From the NCBI GenBank assembly GCA_964618215.1, contig CAZTZE010000009.1:34758-98757 (forward strand): a stretch of 64,000 nucleotides of DNA, given 5' to 3'. Positions 18,351-27,164 of this stretch are shown here, in pieces. The position numbers and the translations under genes were made by a program. The notes below the pieces were generated by a model that ran no database searches, was not told where the DNA came from, and saw only the letters and a list, made by a program, of their open reading frames with translations. How positions within the stretch are numbered: position 1 is the stretch's first letter; the number at the start of each line of letters is the position of its first letter. This DNA comes from CG2-30-58-95 sp964618215. GTDB lineage: Bacteria > Chloroflexota > Anaerolineae > Anaerolineales > Villigracilaceae.

Positions 18351-19613
18351 ATGACTTCCGAATACGAGATTACCCTCACGACCCTCGCTTACGGCGGCGA
18401 CGCCATGGGACGCCTACCCGACCCCCTGTCGGGGGCAAGCGGCCGCGCGGTCTTCGTCCCTTATGCCTTACCCGGAGAGCGCGTCCGCCTGCGCCTGGTG
18501 GAGGAAAAACGCGGCTACGCCCGCGCCGAATTGCTTGAGGTGCTGGATCCTTCGCCGGAACGCATCCCGCCGCGCTGTCCTCATTTCGGCGTGTGTGGGG
18601 GCTGTCATTACCAGCAGATGCCCTACGCGACGCAACTGCGGGTTAAAGAAGCCATCCTACGCGACCAACTGGAGCGCATCGGGCAGATCCAAAACCCGCC
18701 CGTCAGGCTGATTGTTCCCTCGCCATCCGAATGGAATTATCGCAATCACGTGCAATTCCATTTGACCAAAAGCGGGAAATTGGGTTACGTGGGGACAGGC
18801 GCAAGGCCTATCCCTACTATTATCCCGATCACCGAATGTCACCTCCCCGAACCAGCCATCAACGCCCTCTGGCCGCAACTGGAATTTGAACCTGATTCCG
18901 GCATCCAACGCGTCTTCATGCACCTGGGCGCGGACGAGGATGTGATGCTCGTCCTGGAAAGCAAAGAGCCTAATCCACCCGAACTGGAGATCGAGGCGGA
19001 TGTTTCAGTCGTGCATCTTTACGAAGAAGATACCATTGTGCTGGCCGGCGACGACCACATCATCATCAAAATCCTTGACCGCCCTTTCCGCGTCTCGGCA
19101 GGGTCATTTTTCCAGGTCAACACCGCCATGGCCGGAAAAATGATCGAACACCTGCTGGCCAATTTACCCTTCTCACCCAATACCACTCTGCTGGATGTCT
19201 ACTGCGGCGTCGGCCTGTTCAGCGCCTTCCTTGCCCCGCACGTCACACGGCTGATCGGGATCGAATCATCGCCTTCGGCTTGCGCGGATTTTGTTGTCAA
19301 TCTGGATGAATTCGACAACGTGGAACTCTACGAGGGCGCGGCGGAAGAAATTCTGCCCGCGCTTGCAGGTCGGATTGGCAATCCGACCTACGCACTGGTG
19401 GACCCGCCGCGCGCCGGGCTGCACGTCCGCGCCCTGGATGCGCTTCTGGCGCTGCGCCCGGACATGATTGCCTACGTCTCCTGCGACCCGTCCACGCTGG
19501 GGCGCGACGCGGCGCGGTTGATCGCCGGGGGCTATTTGTTGAAGCAGGTCACGCCCTTCGATTTATTCCCCCAAACGTATCACATCGAAAGCATCAGCAT
19601 TTTTGAAAAATGA
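18351..19613 (+). CDS. TrmA/RlmD-family RNA (uracil-5-)-methyltransferase
   Basis: This 420-residue enzyme has an N-terminal TRAM domain (about 1-65), a [4Fe-4S] cluster signature (CPHFGVCGGCHYQQ, with a further Cys in ITECHLPE) and a Rossmann methyltransferase domain with DVYCGVGLFSAFLA, LVDPPRAGLH and the nucleophile in YVSCDPSTLGRD. It uses SAM to make 5-methyluridine in rRNA or tRNA; which one cannot be told from sequence alone. A palindrome (19367-19389) is read in frame as GRIGNPT just before LVDPPRAG. ATG 18351 has no clear ribosome binding site. Confidence 0.9.
   Translation: MTSEYEITLTTLAYGGDAMGRLPDPLSGASGRAVFVPYALPGERVRLRLVEEKRGYARAELLEVLDPSPERIPPRCPHFGVCGGCHYQQMPYATQLRVKEAILRDQLERIGQIQNPPVRLIVPSPSEWNYRNHVQFHLTKSGKLGYVGTGARPIPTIIPITECHLPEPAINALWPQLEFEPDSGIQRVFMHLGADEDVMLVLESKEPNPPELEIEADVSVVHLYEEDTIVLAGDDHIIIKILDRPFRVSAGSFFQVNTAMAGKMIEHLLANLPFSPNTTLLDVYCGVGLFSAFLAPHVTRLIGIESSPSACADFVVNLDEFDNVELYEGAAEEILPALAGRIGNPTYALVDPPRAGLHVRALDALLALRPDMIAYVSCDPSTLGRDAARLIAGGYLLKQVTPFDLFPQTYHIESISIFEK
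19367..19389. repeat. GGTCGGATTGGCAATCCGAC palindrome inside the methyltransferase gene
   Basis: The same 20 bases occur at 63970-63991 near the window end, and a similar stem with other bases lies at 45241-45302. Here it adds about eight residues in frame beside the DPPRAG motif. Confidence 0.85.
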
Positions 19614-19628
19614 TGGTTCTCTGTGCCG

Positions 19629-21563
19629 TCACTTTTCCGCCAGAACGATGATCTTATCCTCCGGCGCAAACGTCACCGTCTCGGATTTCAACGGGTTGGT
19701 GTGGACGCCGTAGGATTTTGCCGCGTTCCCGGCCTCGCGAATCAAGCGGTATCCAAGCGCGGTCTCGCCGCGCTGGCGGGCAGCCTCGGCCAGCGTATAG
19801 AAATTGAGCGGCTGGCCTGTCGTTACGTAATCGCCCACCGGTTTGAGATAGATCTCCGAGCCTTCGGGGTCGAATAAATCCTCGAAGGCGGCGTACAGGT
19901 CGCCGTTTTCGGAGAGCTGCGCCAGCATCAGGCTGATGAGATGGTCGCTGACGATGAAATCGTCCACGCGGGCGGCCTCAGCCAGGGCGCGGTTGCGCAA
20001 ATCCAGCATCTCGCTGACAATGGAGAAGGGCGTTTCATCCCGCTCGGCAATATCGCGCAGGTGCAGCAGCGTGACCAGCGTTTTGGCATCCGCAGCCTGC
20101 GTCTCCAGCCCGGCATAACCGAGCACGATGACATGATCGTAATCGGCAGCCTGGATGCCCTCAAGCAGGGTGCGGTCGGTGGTGTCACCATTCTGGAAGA
20201 CAACCTTTTGATGGGGCAGCCGGGTGCAATAGGCTTTGATCTTTCCGGCTGCTTCGGCAACCTCTGCAGATACACCGGTATCCGTCACCACCAAGACACG
20301 TGAGCCTTTGGCCACATAGTTATCCAGTTCGCGGATGATGACCTCGGCGCAGCGGTTCCAGCCCAGGATGAGGCACTTCTCCGGCCTGGGCTTGGGCAGC
20401 CGGCCATCCCTGAGGATGGCTTTTTCATCCACCGGCAGGTTGGACAGCCCGGAAAGAACGATTGTATCGTCATCGGCGGAAATGGCGATGATCCTATCAC
20501 CCGCCGAGATCATGGCATTCATCGGCGGGTTGAGCTGCGCCCGGCCTCCCGCAAATTGCAGGCCGATGACCGTCGAGGTTTCATACGCCATCAGCGCCTC
20601 GCCGAAGGTTTTGCCCATCAGCTCCGGTTCAGCCTTGAAGTAGATTTCGTCGCCGCCAAAATTCAACAGTTCGGTGTACGCCACCGAGAGACCCGATTGC
20701 CGCGAGGTCTGCGCCATCAAGCGGGCGATGAGGTCGCCCATCAGCACCGCCTGGAGGCGATCCTTCTGCCCGACCATGCGGATAATTTCCATGTTCTTGG
20801 GATCACGGATCTGGGTCACGATATGGTACGGCCCGGGGCGGCGGTCGGGGTTGTTGGTGATTGCCAGAACGGTCTTAATGACATATGAATCCGGGTCGTC
20901 ATCCTCCGGCGGCAGGATGATGATGGATTTGGCATTATGCGGGCTGCCAATCTCGAGGTCGGTCAGATCAATCGGGCTGCCAGAGCGAAAGATGACCCGC
21001 GTATTCTTCGTATCCGGGATGCGCTCGCGGATGGCATCCTCCATATCCACTTTATCCTCGGCCGCCAGGACCGCGATGCAGGGGCGATCTTTCCGGTTTT
21101 CGTTGGCGGTGATCAGTTCGGAGATGATGGTGAAGATCTGCGGCGACCAGCCCAGGATGAGCGTATGCCCATTCTCGAGAATGAGCGAGCGGCCTTTCCG
21201 CAATTGCTCAAGTTTGCCCTCCACGCCGGCGGTGAGCACACCGATGAGCGTGCTGACCACGAAGATGCCGCCGACGGTGACAAAGAGCATGACCAGGCGG
21301 AAGCCCCAGCCGGCGTCACTGCCCATCGTGCCGGCGTCGAAGGTGCGCATCAGGCTTTCCCAGGCGGCTTCGACGAACGACATGGGCTGCGTACTGCCTT
21401 CCGGCGCAAGCGGCGCGCCGCCCAAACTGATGATCGCCGCGGCGATGGCAATCACAACCAGCGAGATGATCGCCAGTCCGCCGATCAGGGCAACCGTGCC
21501 GCGCGACATGAAATTATCGAAGAAATATTGAAAGCGCTGGCGAAAAGTGGGCTTTGTGGACAT
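19629..21563 (-). CDS. CASTOR/POLLUX-type ion channel protein
   Basis: This 644-residue protein has membrane helices near residues 24-47 and 85-108 and a pore-like loop between. Two large RCK/TrkA-N-like Rossmann domains follow (ENGHTLILGWSPQIFTIISEL and PRPEKCLILGWNRCAEVIIREL). This matches the CASTOR/POLLUX/SYM8 family, known in plants as nuclear cation channels and uncharacterised in bacteria. GAGGAGAG precedes ATG 21563. It is divergent from the UPF0173 gene with about 90 bases between them. Substrate is unknown; potassium is a guess from the RCK domains. Confidence 0.85.
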   Translation of the reverse strand: MSTKPTFRQRFQYFFDNFMSRGTVALIGGLAIISLVVIAIAAAIISLGGAPLAPEGSTQPMSFVEAAWESLMRTFDAGTMGSDAGWGFRLVMLFVTVGGIFVVSTLIGVLTAGVEGKLEQLRKGRSLILENGHTLILGWSPQIFTIISELITANENRKDRPCIAVLAAEDKVDMEDAIRERIPDTKNTRVIFRSGSPIDLTDLEIGSPHNAKSIIILPPEDDDPDSYVIKTVLAITNNPDRRPGPYHIVTQIRDPKNMEIIRMVGQKDRLQAVLMGDLIARLMAQTSRQSGLSVAYTELLNFGGDEIYFKAEPELMGKTFGEALMAYETSTVIGLQFAGGRAQLNPPMNAMISAGDRIIAISADDDTIVLSGLSNLPVDEKAILRDGRLPKPRPEKCLILGWNRCAEVIIRELDNYVAKGSRVLVVTDTGVSAEVAEAAGKIKAYCTRLPHQKVVFQNGDTTDRTLLEGIQAADYDHVIVLGYAGLETQAADAKTLVTLLHLRDIAERDETPFSIVSEMLDLRNRALAEAARVDDFIVSDHLISLMLAQLSENGDLYAAFEDLFDPEGSEIYLKPVGDYVTTGQPLNFYTLAEAARQRGETALGYRLIREAGNAAKSYGVHTNPLKSETVTFAPEDKIIVLAEK

Positions 21564-21653
21564 ATGTCTCTCCTCGGTATCCAAGATGGATGAATTATAG
21601 GTTTTATTCGCCATTATGCCAATGAATTTGTTATACTTGATTTGGAGGACGCC

Positions 21654-22337
21654 ATGAACACCACCCTTACCTGGTACGGGCACGCCGCCCTCGGACTGGA
21701 AACCGGCGGCTATAAAATCTTAATTGATCCCTTCTTGAGCGGTAACCCAGCCGCCACGACCACCGCCGATAAAGTCGCCGCGGATTTCATCCTGGTCACG
21801 CACGGGCACGGCGACCACGTTGGCGATACGATTGCCATCGCGAAACGCACCGGCGCGACCGTCATCAGCAACGCCGAGATTGCCGGCTGGCTCGGCAAAC
21901 AGGGCGTGAAAGCGCATGGCCAGCATCTCGGCGGCGGGCACACCCATCCCTTCGGCTATCTCAAATTGACCTTTGCCATCCACGGCTCCGGCCTGCCGGA
22001 TGGCTCCTACGGCGGCAACCCGGCTGGCTTCCTGCTGACCACGAACGACGGCCAGAAGATCTACATCGCCGGGGATACCGGCCTGTTTGGCGATATGAAA
22101 TTGATTGGCGAGGAAGGTGTGGATCTGGCCGTCATCCCCATCGGCGACAACTACACCATGGGCCCGGAGGACGCACTGCGAGCCGTCAAATTGCTGACCC
22201 CAAAACATGTCATCCCGATCCACTTCGGGACCTGGGACCTGATCGCCCAGGATCCCAATGCGTGGGCCGCCCGCGTCCAGAAAGAGACCGACGCGCAGGT
22301 GCATGTGCTCAGGCCGGGGGAAAGTTTTACACTCTGA
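21654..22337 (+). CDS. UPF0173 metal-dependent hydrolase
   Basis: This 227-residue metallo-beta-lactamase-fold protein has metal-binding HGHGDH (VTHGHGDHVGD), the early WYGHAALGLE, a further site at DTGLFGD and a terminal IPIHFGTW. These are typical of UPF0173 (YtkL type). The biological substrate of the family is not known. GGAGG lies six bases before ATG 21654, and TATACT at 21632 may be its -10 box. It converges with btuD across a palindromic repeat. Confidence 0.93.
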   Translation: MNTTLTWYGHAALGLETGGYKILIDPFLSGNPAATTTADKVAADFILVTHGHGDHVGDTIAIAKRTGATVISNAEIAGWLGKQGVKAHGQHLGGGHTHPFGYLKLTFAIHGSGLPDGSYGGNPAGFLLTTNDGQKIYIAGDTGLFGDMKLIGEEGVDLAVIPIGDNYTMGPEDALRAVKLLTPKHVIPIHFGTWDLIAQDPNAWAARVQKETDAQVHVLRPGESFTL

Positions 22338-22340
22338 TTT

Positions 22341-22406
22341 TTAACACGAAGCGCACAAAGGCTCACAAAGGTTTTCCTTTGTGTGACTTCGTGTCCTTTG
22401 TGGTTA
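22341..22406. repeat. ACACGAAG-type palindrome between UPF0173 and btuD genes
   Basis: TTAACACGAAG and TTTGTGGTTAA bound about 66 bases with inner CACAAAGG/CCTTTGTG words. The TTA at its right edge is the stop codon of btuD on the minus strand. It may serve as a two-way terminator. Confidence 0.87.
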
Positions 22407-23186
22407 ATGGTTTGCCTTTTCCCCCGGCAGCACCAGCGGCGCATCCGCAAAGGGATGGGAAATAACCGAGACTGGCAAATGATAGGCGGCCGAGATCAAT
22501 TCGGGAGTCAACACTTGGCGCGGCGTCCCTGCGGCTTTGATTTCTCCGGCAACCAGCAGCACGACGCGGTCGGCGTAGCGCGCGGCCAGGTTCAAGTCGT
22601 GCAATGCGATCAGCACAGCCAGCCCATCGCAATGCGCCAATTGGCGCACCATTTCCATTAAATTGACCTGGTACTGCAAATCAAGGTGGGCGGTCGGCTC
22701 GTCGAGCAGCAGGATGGGCGTGGACTGCGCCAGGGCGCGCGCCAGCAGGACGCGCTGTTGTTCGCCGCCCGAAAGTTCCCCCACGCGCCGCTCGGCCAGG
22801 TCTAGGGCTGCGACGCGTTCTAGGGCATGTTGCACACGCTCTTCATCGCTGGCGGAGGCCTGGCCGAGGAAGTTTAGGTATGGCGTGCGGCCCATCAGCA
22901 CCGTCTCCCAGACGGTGAAAGCCGGCGGCAGGGAAACCGCCTGCGGCACCACGGCCAGATAGCGGGCGCGTTGCATCGGCGGGAGGGCTGCCAGGTCGTC
23001 GCCGTTGGTGCGGATTTTCCCGCCCAACAATGGGATCACGCCGCTGACGGCGCGCACCAGCGTGGACTTGCCGGCTCCGTTCGGGCCGATCAACGCCATC
23101 ACCTCGCCGGAATTGACTTCCAGCGAAACTTTGTGCAACACGAGACGGGGGCCGTAAGAGACCGTAAGATTTTCGACTTTGAGCAT
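22404..23186 (-). CDS. btuD: Vitamin B12 (corrinoid) ABC transporter ATP-binding protein
   Basis: This 260-residue FecE/BtuD-type ATPase has Walker A GPNGAGKST (about 34-42), Q-loop VPQAVSLPP, signature LSGGEQQRV, Walker B ILLLDEPTAHLD and the H-loop ALHDLN. It powers import by the BtuC permease. It starts six bases after the btuC stop. The B12 assignment rests on the riboswitch upstream of the operon. Confidence 0.93.
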   Translation of the reverse strand: MLKVENLTVSYGPRLVLHKVSLEVNSGEVMALIGPNGAGKSTLVRAVSGVIPLLGGKIRTNGDDLAALPPMQRARYLAVVPQAVSLPPAFTVWETVLMGRTPYLNFLGQASASDEERVQHALERVAALDLAERRVGELSGGEQQRVLLARALAQSTPILLLDEPTAHLDLQYQVNLMEMVRQLAHCDGLAVLIALHDLNLAARYADRVVLLVAGEIKAAGTPRQVLTPELISAAYHLPVSVISHPFADAPLVLPGEKANH

Positions 23187-23192
23187 CCGCCG

Positions 23193-24215
23193 TTACCAGT
23201 ACCCTTGATTCTTGACTCTCCGTAATACCCACAGGAAGAACGGCGCGCCAACGAGAGCGGTCACGATGCCAACCGGCAATTCCTGGGGTGCAAGGACAAC
23301 GCGGGCTAAAACATCCGCCACCAGCAGCATCCCCGCGCCGCCGATGATCGAGAGCGGCAGCAGGCGGCGGTAGTCCGCGCCAAACCATAAACGCATAATG
23401 TGCGGGACAATCAAACCAATAAAACCGATAATGCCAGAGAAAGACACGGCGGCGGCAGTTGCCAACGAGGCTGCCAGCAAAAGGATCGTTTTCGTGCGCG
23501 TGACCGGCAGTCCCAACTGCTGGGCCTGCTCGTCGCCGAATTGGAGCAGGTTCAGCGCATGGCCGCCGAGTATCAAAATTCCCAGGCCGATGGCGAGATA
23601 GGGCAAAATGGTCAGCGTCGGCCCCCATCCAGCCTGCGACGAGCCGCCCAGCAGCCAGGCGATGGCGCGGCGCAGTTCGCCGGTCGAGCGCAGCATCAGG
23701 TAGGAGGTCAGCGCGGCGGCGAAGGAACCGAAGGCCACACCTGCCAGGATCAGATTTGTCGTCGGGACAGTTTTCCCCACGCGCGCCAGCATGTAGACGA
23801 CAAGCACAGTCAGCATTGCGCCGATGAAAGCGGCCAGCGGAACGGCCATCAAGCCCCAGAAGGTATAGGGCCAGCGATAGCTCATCGCCAGCACCGCGCC
23901 CAGCCCCGCGCCGGAGGCGACGCCGATCAGGTACGGGTCGGCCAGCGGGTTGCGGAAGATACCTTGATAGGCCGCGCCGCTCCCGCCCAGCGCCGCGCCG
24001 GTCAGCAGCACCAGCGCGGTGCGCGGCAGGCGGATTTTCCAAAGGATGAAGGCGGAAGTCTGAAGGCTGTCGGGCAGAATACCAGTCAACTGGCTCGCCA
24101 GCACCTGCCATAAATCTTTTGGCGGGATGGAGACTGCGCCAATCGCAATCGAAAGCAGGATCGCCAGGGCGAGGAAGAGGAGAGTCGAGAGATAGGGCAG
24201 GAAGCGACGGGTCAT
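23193..24215 (-). CDS. btuC: Vitamin B12 (corrinoid) ABC transporter permease
   Basis: This 340-residue FecCD-family permease has about ten membrane helices. Family motifs present are LPRTALVLLTGAALGGSGAAYQGIFRNPLADPYLIG and, near the end, the cytoplasmic helix region VPHIMRLWFGADYRRLLPLS. It would form the homodimeric membrane channel with btuD. It lies between btuF and btuD. A heptamer hairpin fills the 85-base gap to btuF. Confidence 0.93.
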   Translation of the reverse strand: MTRRFLPYLSTLLFLALAILLSIAIGAVSIPPKDLWQVLASQLTGILPDSLQTSAFILWKIRLPRTALVLLTGAALGGSGAAYQGIFRNPLADPYLIGVASGAGLGAVLAMSYRWPYTFWGLMAVPLAAFIGAMLTVLVVYMLARVGKTVPTTNLILAGVAFGSFAAALTSYLMLRSTGELRRAIAWLLGGSSQAGWGPTLTILPYLAIGLGILILGGHALNLLQFGDEQAQQLGLPVTRTKTILLLAASLATAAAVSFSGIIGFIGLIVPHIMRLWFGADYRRLLPLSIIGGAGMLLVADVLARVVLAPQELPVGIVTALVGAPFFLWVLRRVKNQGYW

Positions 24216-24224
24216 GTCAGTAAT

Positions 24225-24302
24225 GAGAGTAGAGAATAGAGATCAGAGATTCGTCCTTTGGACAATTATTCTCTATTCTCTACTCTCCATTCTCGAATCT
24301 CT
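24225..24302. repeat. Heptamer-phased hairpin between btuF and btuC
   Basis: Words GAGAGTA, GAGAATA, GAGATCA, GAGATTC run in exact 7-base phase, then the inverted words TATTCTC, TATTCTC, TACTCTC, CATTCTC, GAATCTC. It touches the btuF stop codon. A hairpin after the binding-protein gene could raise its mRNA level relative to the permease. Confidence 0.93.
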
Positions 24303-25266
24303 ATTTGAACAAATCCGGATGCAGCAATTTCGCCAGCGCTTCCAGCCCGTCCACCAGGCGTGGGCCGGGGCGGCTGACCAAGTTGTCGTCGAACGGGAAG
24401 ATCTGGCCATTCTGGACCGCCGCGAGCGATTCCCATCCGGGACGCGCGGCGACCTTCTCCGGCGTCTCGCCGTAGGCCGAATCACCCAAAATGATGATGG
24501 CGGGATTCTGGACGACCAGTTCCTCCAGGCTGATCTCCGCCCACTGACCCGACAGCGCCGAACCGATGTTGATGCCTCCGGCGCGGGCAATCAGCAGGTC
24601 CACGAAAGTGCCGGGGCCGGCGGTGAAGGGTTTGGTCGGGTTGGTGGCGTCCAGTTCGTAGTAGACCGTCGGGGCATAACTGAGCGGCATGATCTTCTCA
24701 TCCACCGCGGCGACACGCGCCTGGAGCGATCCGACCAGCGCGGCCGCTTCGGCTTCATGTCCGGTCAGGCTGCCGACAGTTTCGAGATTGGCGTACAGTT
24801 CCTCCAGCGTGGCCGGATTGGGGAGGAAGTAAACCGTCAAGCCGAGTCCTTCCAGCGAGGCGACCAGTTCGGGCGGGTTGATGCCGCCAGCCAGGACGAG
24901 ATCGGGTTGCAGGGCGACAATGGCTTCCAGATTGTATTCGCCCCACGAGCCGCCGATATCACTCACGGACTGGGCTTCGGCGGGATAATCCGAGAACATA
25001 TCCCGGCCGATAACCTGACTCCCCGCGCCGACGGCGAACAGGATCTCGGTCGTGGCGGGGGTCAGCGAGACGACGCGTTGCGCCGGGCTTTTCAGCGTGA
25101 CCGTGCGCCCCAGGCCATCGGTCAGCGTGATCGGGGCAGGGGCAGGGGAGGTGGGGAGTTGGGTAGCCGGGGCGCTGGGGGGCAGCGGTGAAGGGGTGGC
25201 AGCCGGGCTGCAGGCAGCCAGTAAAATGGTGAGCGCTAAAAGCGCAAAAGCAAATTTGCGGAACAT
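24301..25266 (-). CDS. btuF: Corrinoid-binding lipoprotein of the B12 transporter
   Basis: This 321-residue protein has a lipoprotein signal (MFRKFAFALLALTILLAAC, cysteine 19), a Pro-rich linker, then a class III periplasmic-binding fold: TDGLGRTVTLKSPAQRVVSL, PATTEILFAVGAGSQVIGRD, LQPDLVLAGG and VQNPAIIILGDSAYG. BtuF proteins bind cobalamin and deliver it to BtuCD. ATG 25266 is preceded by CAGGAGATAAAT; the upstream in-frame extension is repeat-derived and is not used. A cobalamin riboswitch with terminator precedes it. Confidence 0.92.
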   Translation of the reverse strand: MFRKFAFALLALTILLAACSPAATPSPLPPSAPATQLPTSPAPAPITLTDGLGRTVTLKSPAQRVVSLTPATTEILFAVGAGSQVIGRDMFSDYPAEAQSVSDIGGSWGEYNLEAIVALQPDLVLAGGINPPELVASLEGLGLTVYFLPNPATLEELYANLETVGSLTGHEAEAAALVGSLQARVAAVDEKIMPLSYAPTVYYELDATNPTKPFTAGPGTFVDLLIARAGGINIGSALSGQWAEISLEELVVQNPAIIILGDSAYGETPEKVAARPGWESLAAVQNGQIFPFDDNLVSRPGPRLVDGLEALAKLLHPDLFK

Positions 25267-25289
25267 ATTTATCTCCTGATATGAGTAAT

Positions 25290-25411
25290 GGATTCCGAAG
25301 TCTCCTGACTTCGGTTCCGACGACAGGAGTCGTCGGACTCCGTCACTAAAATAGTGATGGAGTCCGAAGTCTCCTGACTTCGCTTCCGACGACTGGGAGT
25401 CGCCGGATTCC
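25290..25411. repeat. Nested CCGAAGTCTCC palindromes in the btuF leader
   Basis: Two copies of TCCGAAGTCTCCTGACTTCG, each followed by TTCCGACGAC, flank CACTAAAATAGTG, and GGATTCC lies at both ends. The unit is about 122 bases, between the riboswitch terminator and btuF. Confidence 0.85.
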
Positions 25412-25414
25412 AGC

Positions 25415-25444
25415 AATCAAAAACCCCTGCCGTATAGACAGGGG
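25415..25444 (-). terminator. Intrinsic terminator of the cobalamin riboswitch
   Basis: On the minus strand CCCCTG-TCTATACGG-CAGGGG is followed by TTTTTGAT. It lies directly downstream of the riboswitch core. Confidence 0.85.
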
Positions 25445-25449
25445 AGGGG

Positions 25450-25695
25450 GGAGAGGCAATCCAACGCAGCCGTTCCCACCTCCTTTCCACGGGAGCATGG
25501 TGAACCGGCCAGGGCGGGCGGCCTGACTTGTTAGTCTCATAGACTGGAGTCTGATAGTCTTATAGGTGTTCTATGAGACTATTTGACTGGTGACTACTTG
25601 ACTAACTTACAGTTGCGGGACAGCACCGGACTTGCACCGGCTTCGCCTTTGAGCCTCCCCATCCGGGGGAAAAGGCACCCTGACCATTATTCAAT
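25450..25695 (-). promoter_or_regulatory. Cobalamin riboswitch controlling btuFCD
   Basis: The minus strand carries GGTGCC near the 5' end, then the B12 box region GCCGGTGCAAGTCCGG, CTGTCCCGCAACTGTAA, and a closing AGTCAGGCCGCCCGCC part. Cobalamin binding should favour the terminator at 25415 and shut off btuFCD. Between the B12 box and the closing part lies an 80-base octamer-phased hairpin (25529-25608) in place of the usual variable peripheral arm. Confidence 0.92.
25529..25608. repeat. Phased hairpin inside the cobalamin riboswitch
   Basis: Words such as TTAGTCTC, ATAGACTG and TAGTCTTA are followed by GACTATTT, GACTGGT, GACTACTT, GACTAAC. The outer GTTAGTC and GACTAAC close the hairpin, and CATAGA pairs with TCTATG inside. 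Confidence 0.85.
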
Positions 25696-25697
25696 TT

Positions 25698-25750
25698 TTG
25701 AACACAAAGGTTACAAAGGTTTGTTGAGTTCTTTGTGACCGTCGTGGTTG
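25698..25750. repeat. ACACAAAGG-type palindrome
   Basis: GAACACAAAGG with CAAAGG inside faces CTTTGTGACCGTCGTGGTT. It belongs to the ACCACRAAG family and lies just upstream of the riboswitch. Confidence 0.75.
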
Positions 25751-25796
25751 ATTGTATGCGCAGAGGTGTAAAAAGTCAATGACCGCCGAACATTTG

Positions 25797-25824
25797 CGTT
25801 TTACACTTTACGTTTTACGCTTTA
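25797..25824. repeat. Heptamer repeat at the end of the PLP-enzyme gene
   Basis: CGTTTTA, CACTTTA, CGTTTTA, CGCTTTA run in exact 7-base phase. The last TTA is the minus-strand stop codon of the gene starting at 27072. Confidence 0.9.
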
Positions 25825-27072
25825 TTCCAACGCCTGTTCGAGGTCGGCAATAATATCCTCCACCTCCTCGATGCCAACCGAAAGCCGCACCAACCCATCC
25901 GTGATGCCGACCTTGCGCCGTTCCTCGGCCGGGACATTGTGATGAGTCATGCTGGCCGGGTGCTGGATGAGCGTATCCACGTTGCCGAGCGAGACGGCCA
26001 GCGTGGCAACCCGGACACACTCCATCAAAGAGATGCCGGCTTGCATCCCATCTTTGAGTTCAAAGGACAGCATCCCGCCAAAATTGCTCATTTGCTGATT
26101 TGCGATCTTATGACCAGGATGTGCCTTCAGGCCGGGATAATGGACACGCGCCACTTTCGAGTGCCCTTCCAGATAACGCGCCACAGCCAGCGCGTTTTCA
26201 CAGTGCCGCGCCATGCGTAATTCGAAGGTCTTCAACCCCAGATTGGTCAGCCAGCAATCGAACGGACTGGGTGAGCCGCCCAATGTGGTCAGGGTGGCGT
26301 GGACATCCTTCTTGATGAATTCAGGGTGCGAACTGACCAGCGCGCCGCCGATGATGGTGCCATGTCCGCACAGATACTTGGTCGTCGAGTGGATCACCAC
26401 GTCCGCGCCGAGGCTGAGCGGGCGCTGGCAGTAGGGGGTGGCGAAGGTATTATCCACCATCAGCCAGGCGCCGTAACGGTGAGCGACTTCGGCCACAGCC
26501 GCCAGGTCTACAATGTCCATCATCGGGTTGGCCGGGGTTTCGGCGTAGGCCAGACGCGCCTCGGGATGGGCCGCGAAAGCTGCATGCCAGCCTTCGGGAG
26601 AGTAATCGTGCACCCAGACTACGTGGATACCCAGGCGCGGGGCCAGCTCCTTCAGGAAGACGAAAGTTCCACTGTAGAGCGAATCCTGCACGATGACCGT
26701 ATCTCCTGTGCGCCGAGTAGGTGCTGCGCACAGGCAGGCCAGCAGCCCGGCCGTGACCGCCGCCATGCCCGAGGTGAACATCTCAGCCGCGATAACGGCA
26801 TCCGCTTCGAGGTCCGGCTGGCCGCGCAGCAAGTCGAGTCCCTCCAGCGCGGCGATTTTGCGCGCCAGGTGACGGGCGTTCGGGTTGCCGATCCGGGTGT
26901 AATAATAGCCGTCCTTTTCGCCAGCAAAGATGGCCTGCCCGGTGGCGACATCCGGAAAAGTGAAGATCGAGCTTTGGTAAATGGGCATCACGTGGGCGTT
27001 GTCCGGGTTCTCGAACTCGCCCAAGTGCGTCACCAGCGTGCCGATCCCAGCCTGGGGGGAAAGTTTCTTCAT
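25822..27072 (-). CDS. Cys/Met-metabolism PLP enzyme (cystathionine gamma-synthase / methionine gamma-lyase type)
   Basis: This 416-residue PLP enzyme is of the trans-sulfuration family. The cofactor lysine is K232 in HSTTKYLCGHG. Other family motifs are YYYTRIGNPN, TSGMAAV, DSLYSGT, AETPANPMM and VDNTFATPY. Members act as cystathionine synthases or lyases, methionine gamma-lyases or O-acylhomoserine sulfhydrylases, and sequence by eye does not separate these. After GLLACL there is an insertion CAAPTRR before TGDTVIV, encoded by the ACCGAGTAGG repeat (26713). ATG 27072 follows AGGAG. The stop codon lies in a heptamer repeat. Confidence 0.88.
   Translation of the reverse strand: MKKLSPQAGIGTLVTHLGEFENPDNAHVMPIYQSSIFTFPDVATGQAIFAGEKDGYYYTRIGNPNARHLARKIAALEGLDLLRGQPDLEADAVIAAEMFTSGMAAVTAGLLACLCAAPTRRTGDTVIVQDSLYSGTFVFLKELAPRLGIHVVWVHDYSPEGWHAAFAAHPEARLAYAETPANPMMDIVDLAAVAEVAHRYGAWLMVDNTFATPYCQRPLSLGADVVIHSTTKYLCGHGTIIGGALVSSHPEFIKKDVHATLTTLGGSPSPFDCWLTNLGLKTFELRMARHCENALAVARYLEGHSKVARVHYPGLKAHPGHKIANQQMSNFGGMLSFELKDGMQAGISLMECVRVATLAVSLGNVDTLIQHPASMTHHNVPAEERRKVGITDGLVRLSVGIEEVEDIIADLEQALE
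26713..26730 (+). repeat. ACCGAGTAGG-family repeat inside the PLP-enzyme gene
   Basis: CCGAGTAGGTGCTGCGCA is read on the opposite strand as CAAPTR, a different frame from the NuoG copy. It sits in a surface loop position between GLLACL and the conserved GDTVIV strand. Confidence 0.85.
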
Positions 27073-27164
27073 GGTTGCTCCTGTGTGGTATTGATCAATT
27101 ATAAGCCACTTGCCCTCCACGTCCAGAAAATGTACAATCATCTCAACGGGTTCACCCAATGCCA

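Noticed and set aside
25267..25416. N-terminal extension of BtuF by 50 residues
   Set aside because: The extension is encoded by palindromic repeat and would hide the lipoprotein signal; ATG 25266 has a good ribosome binding site.
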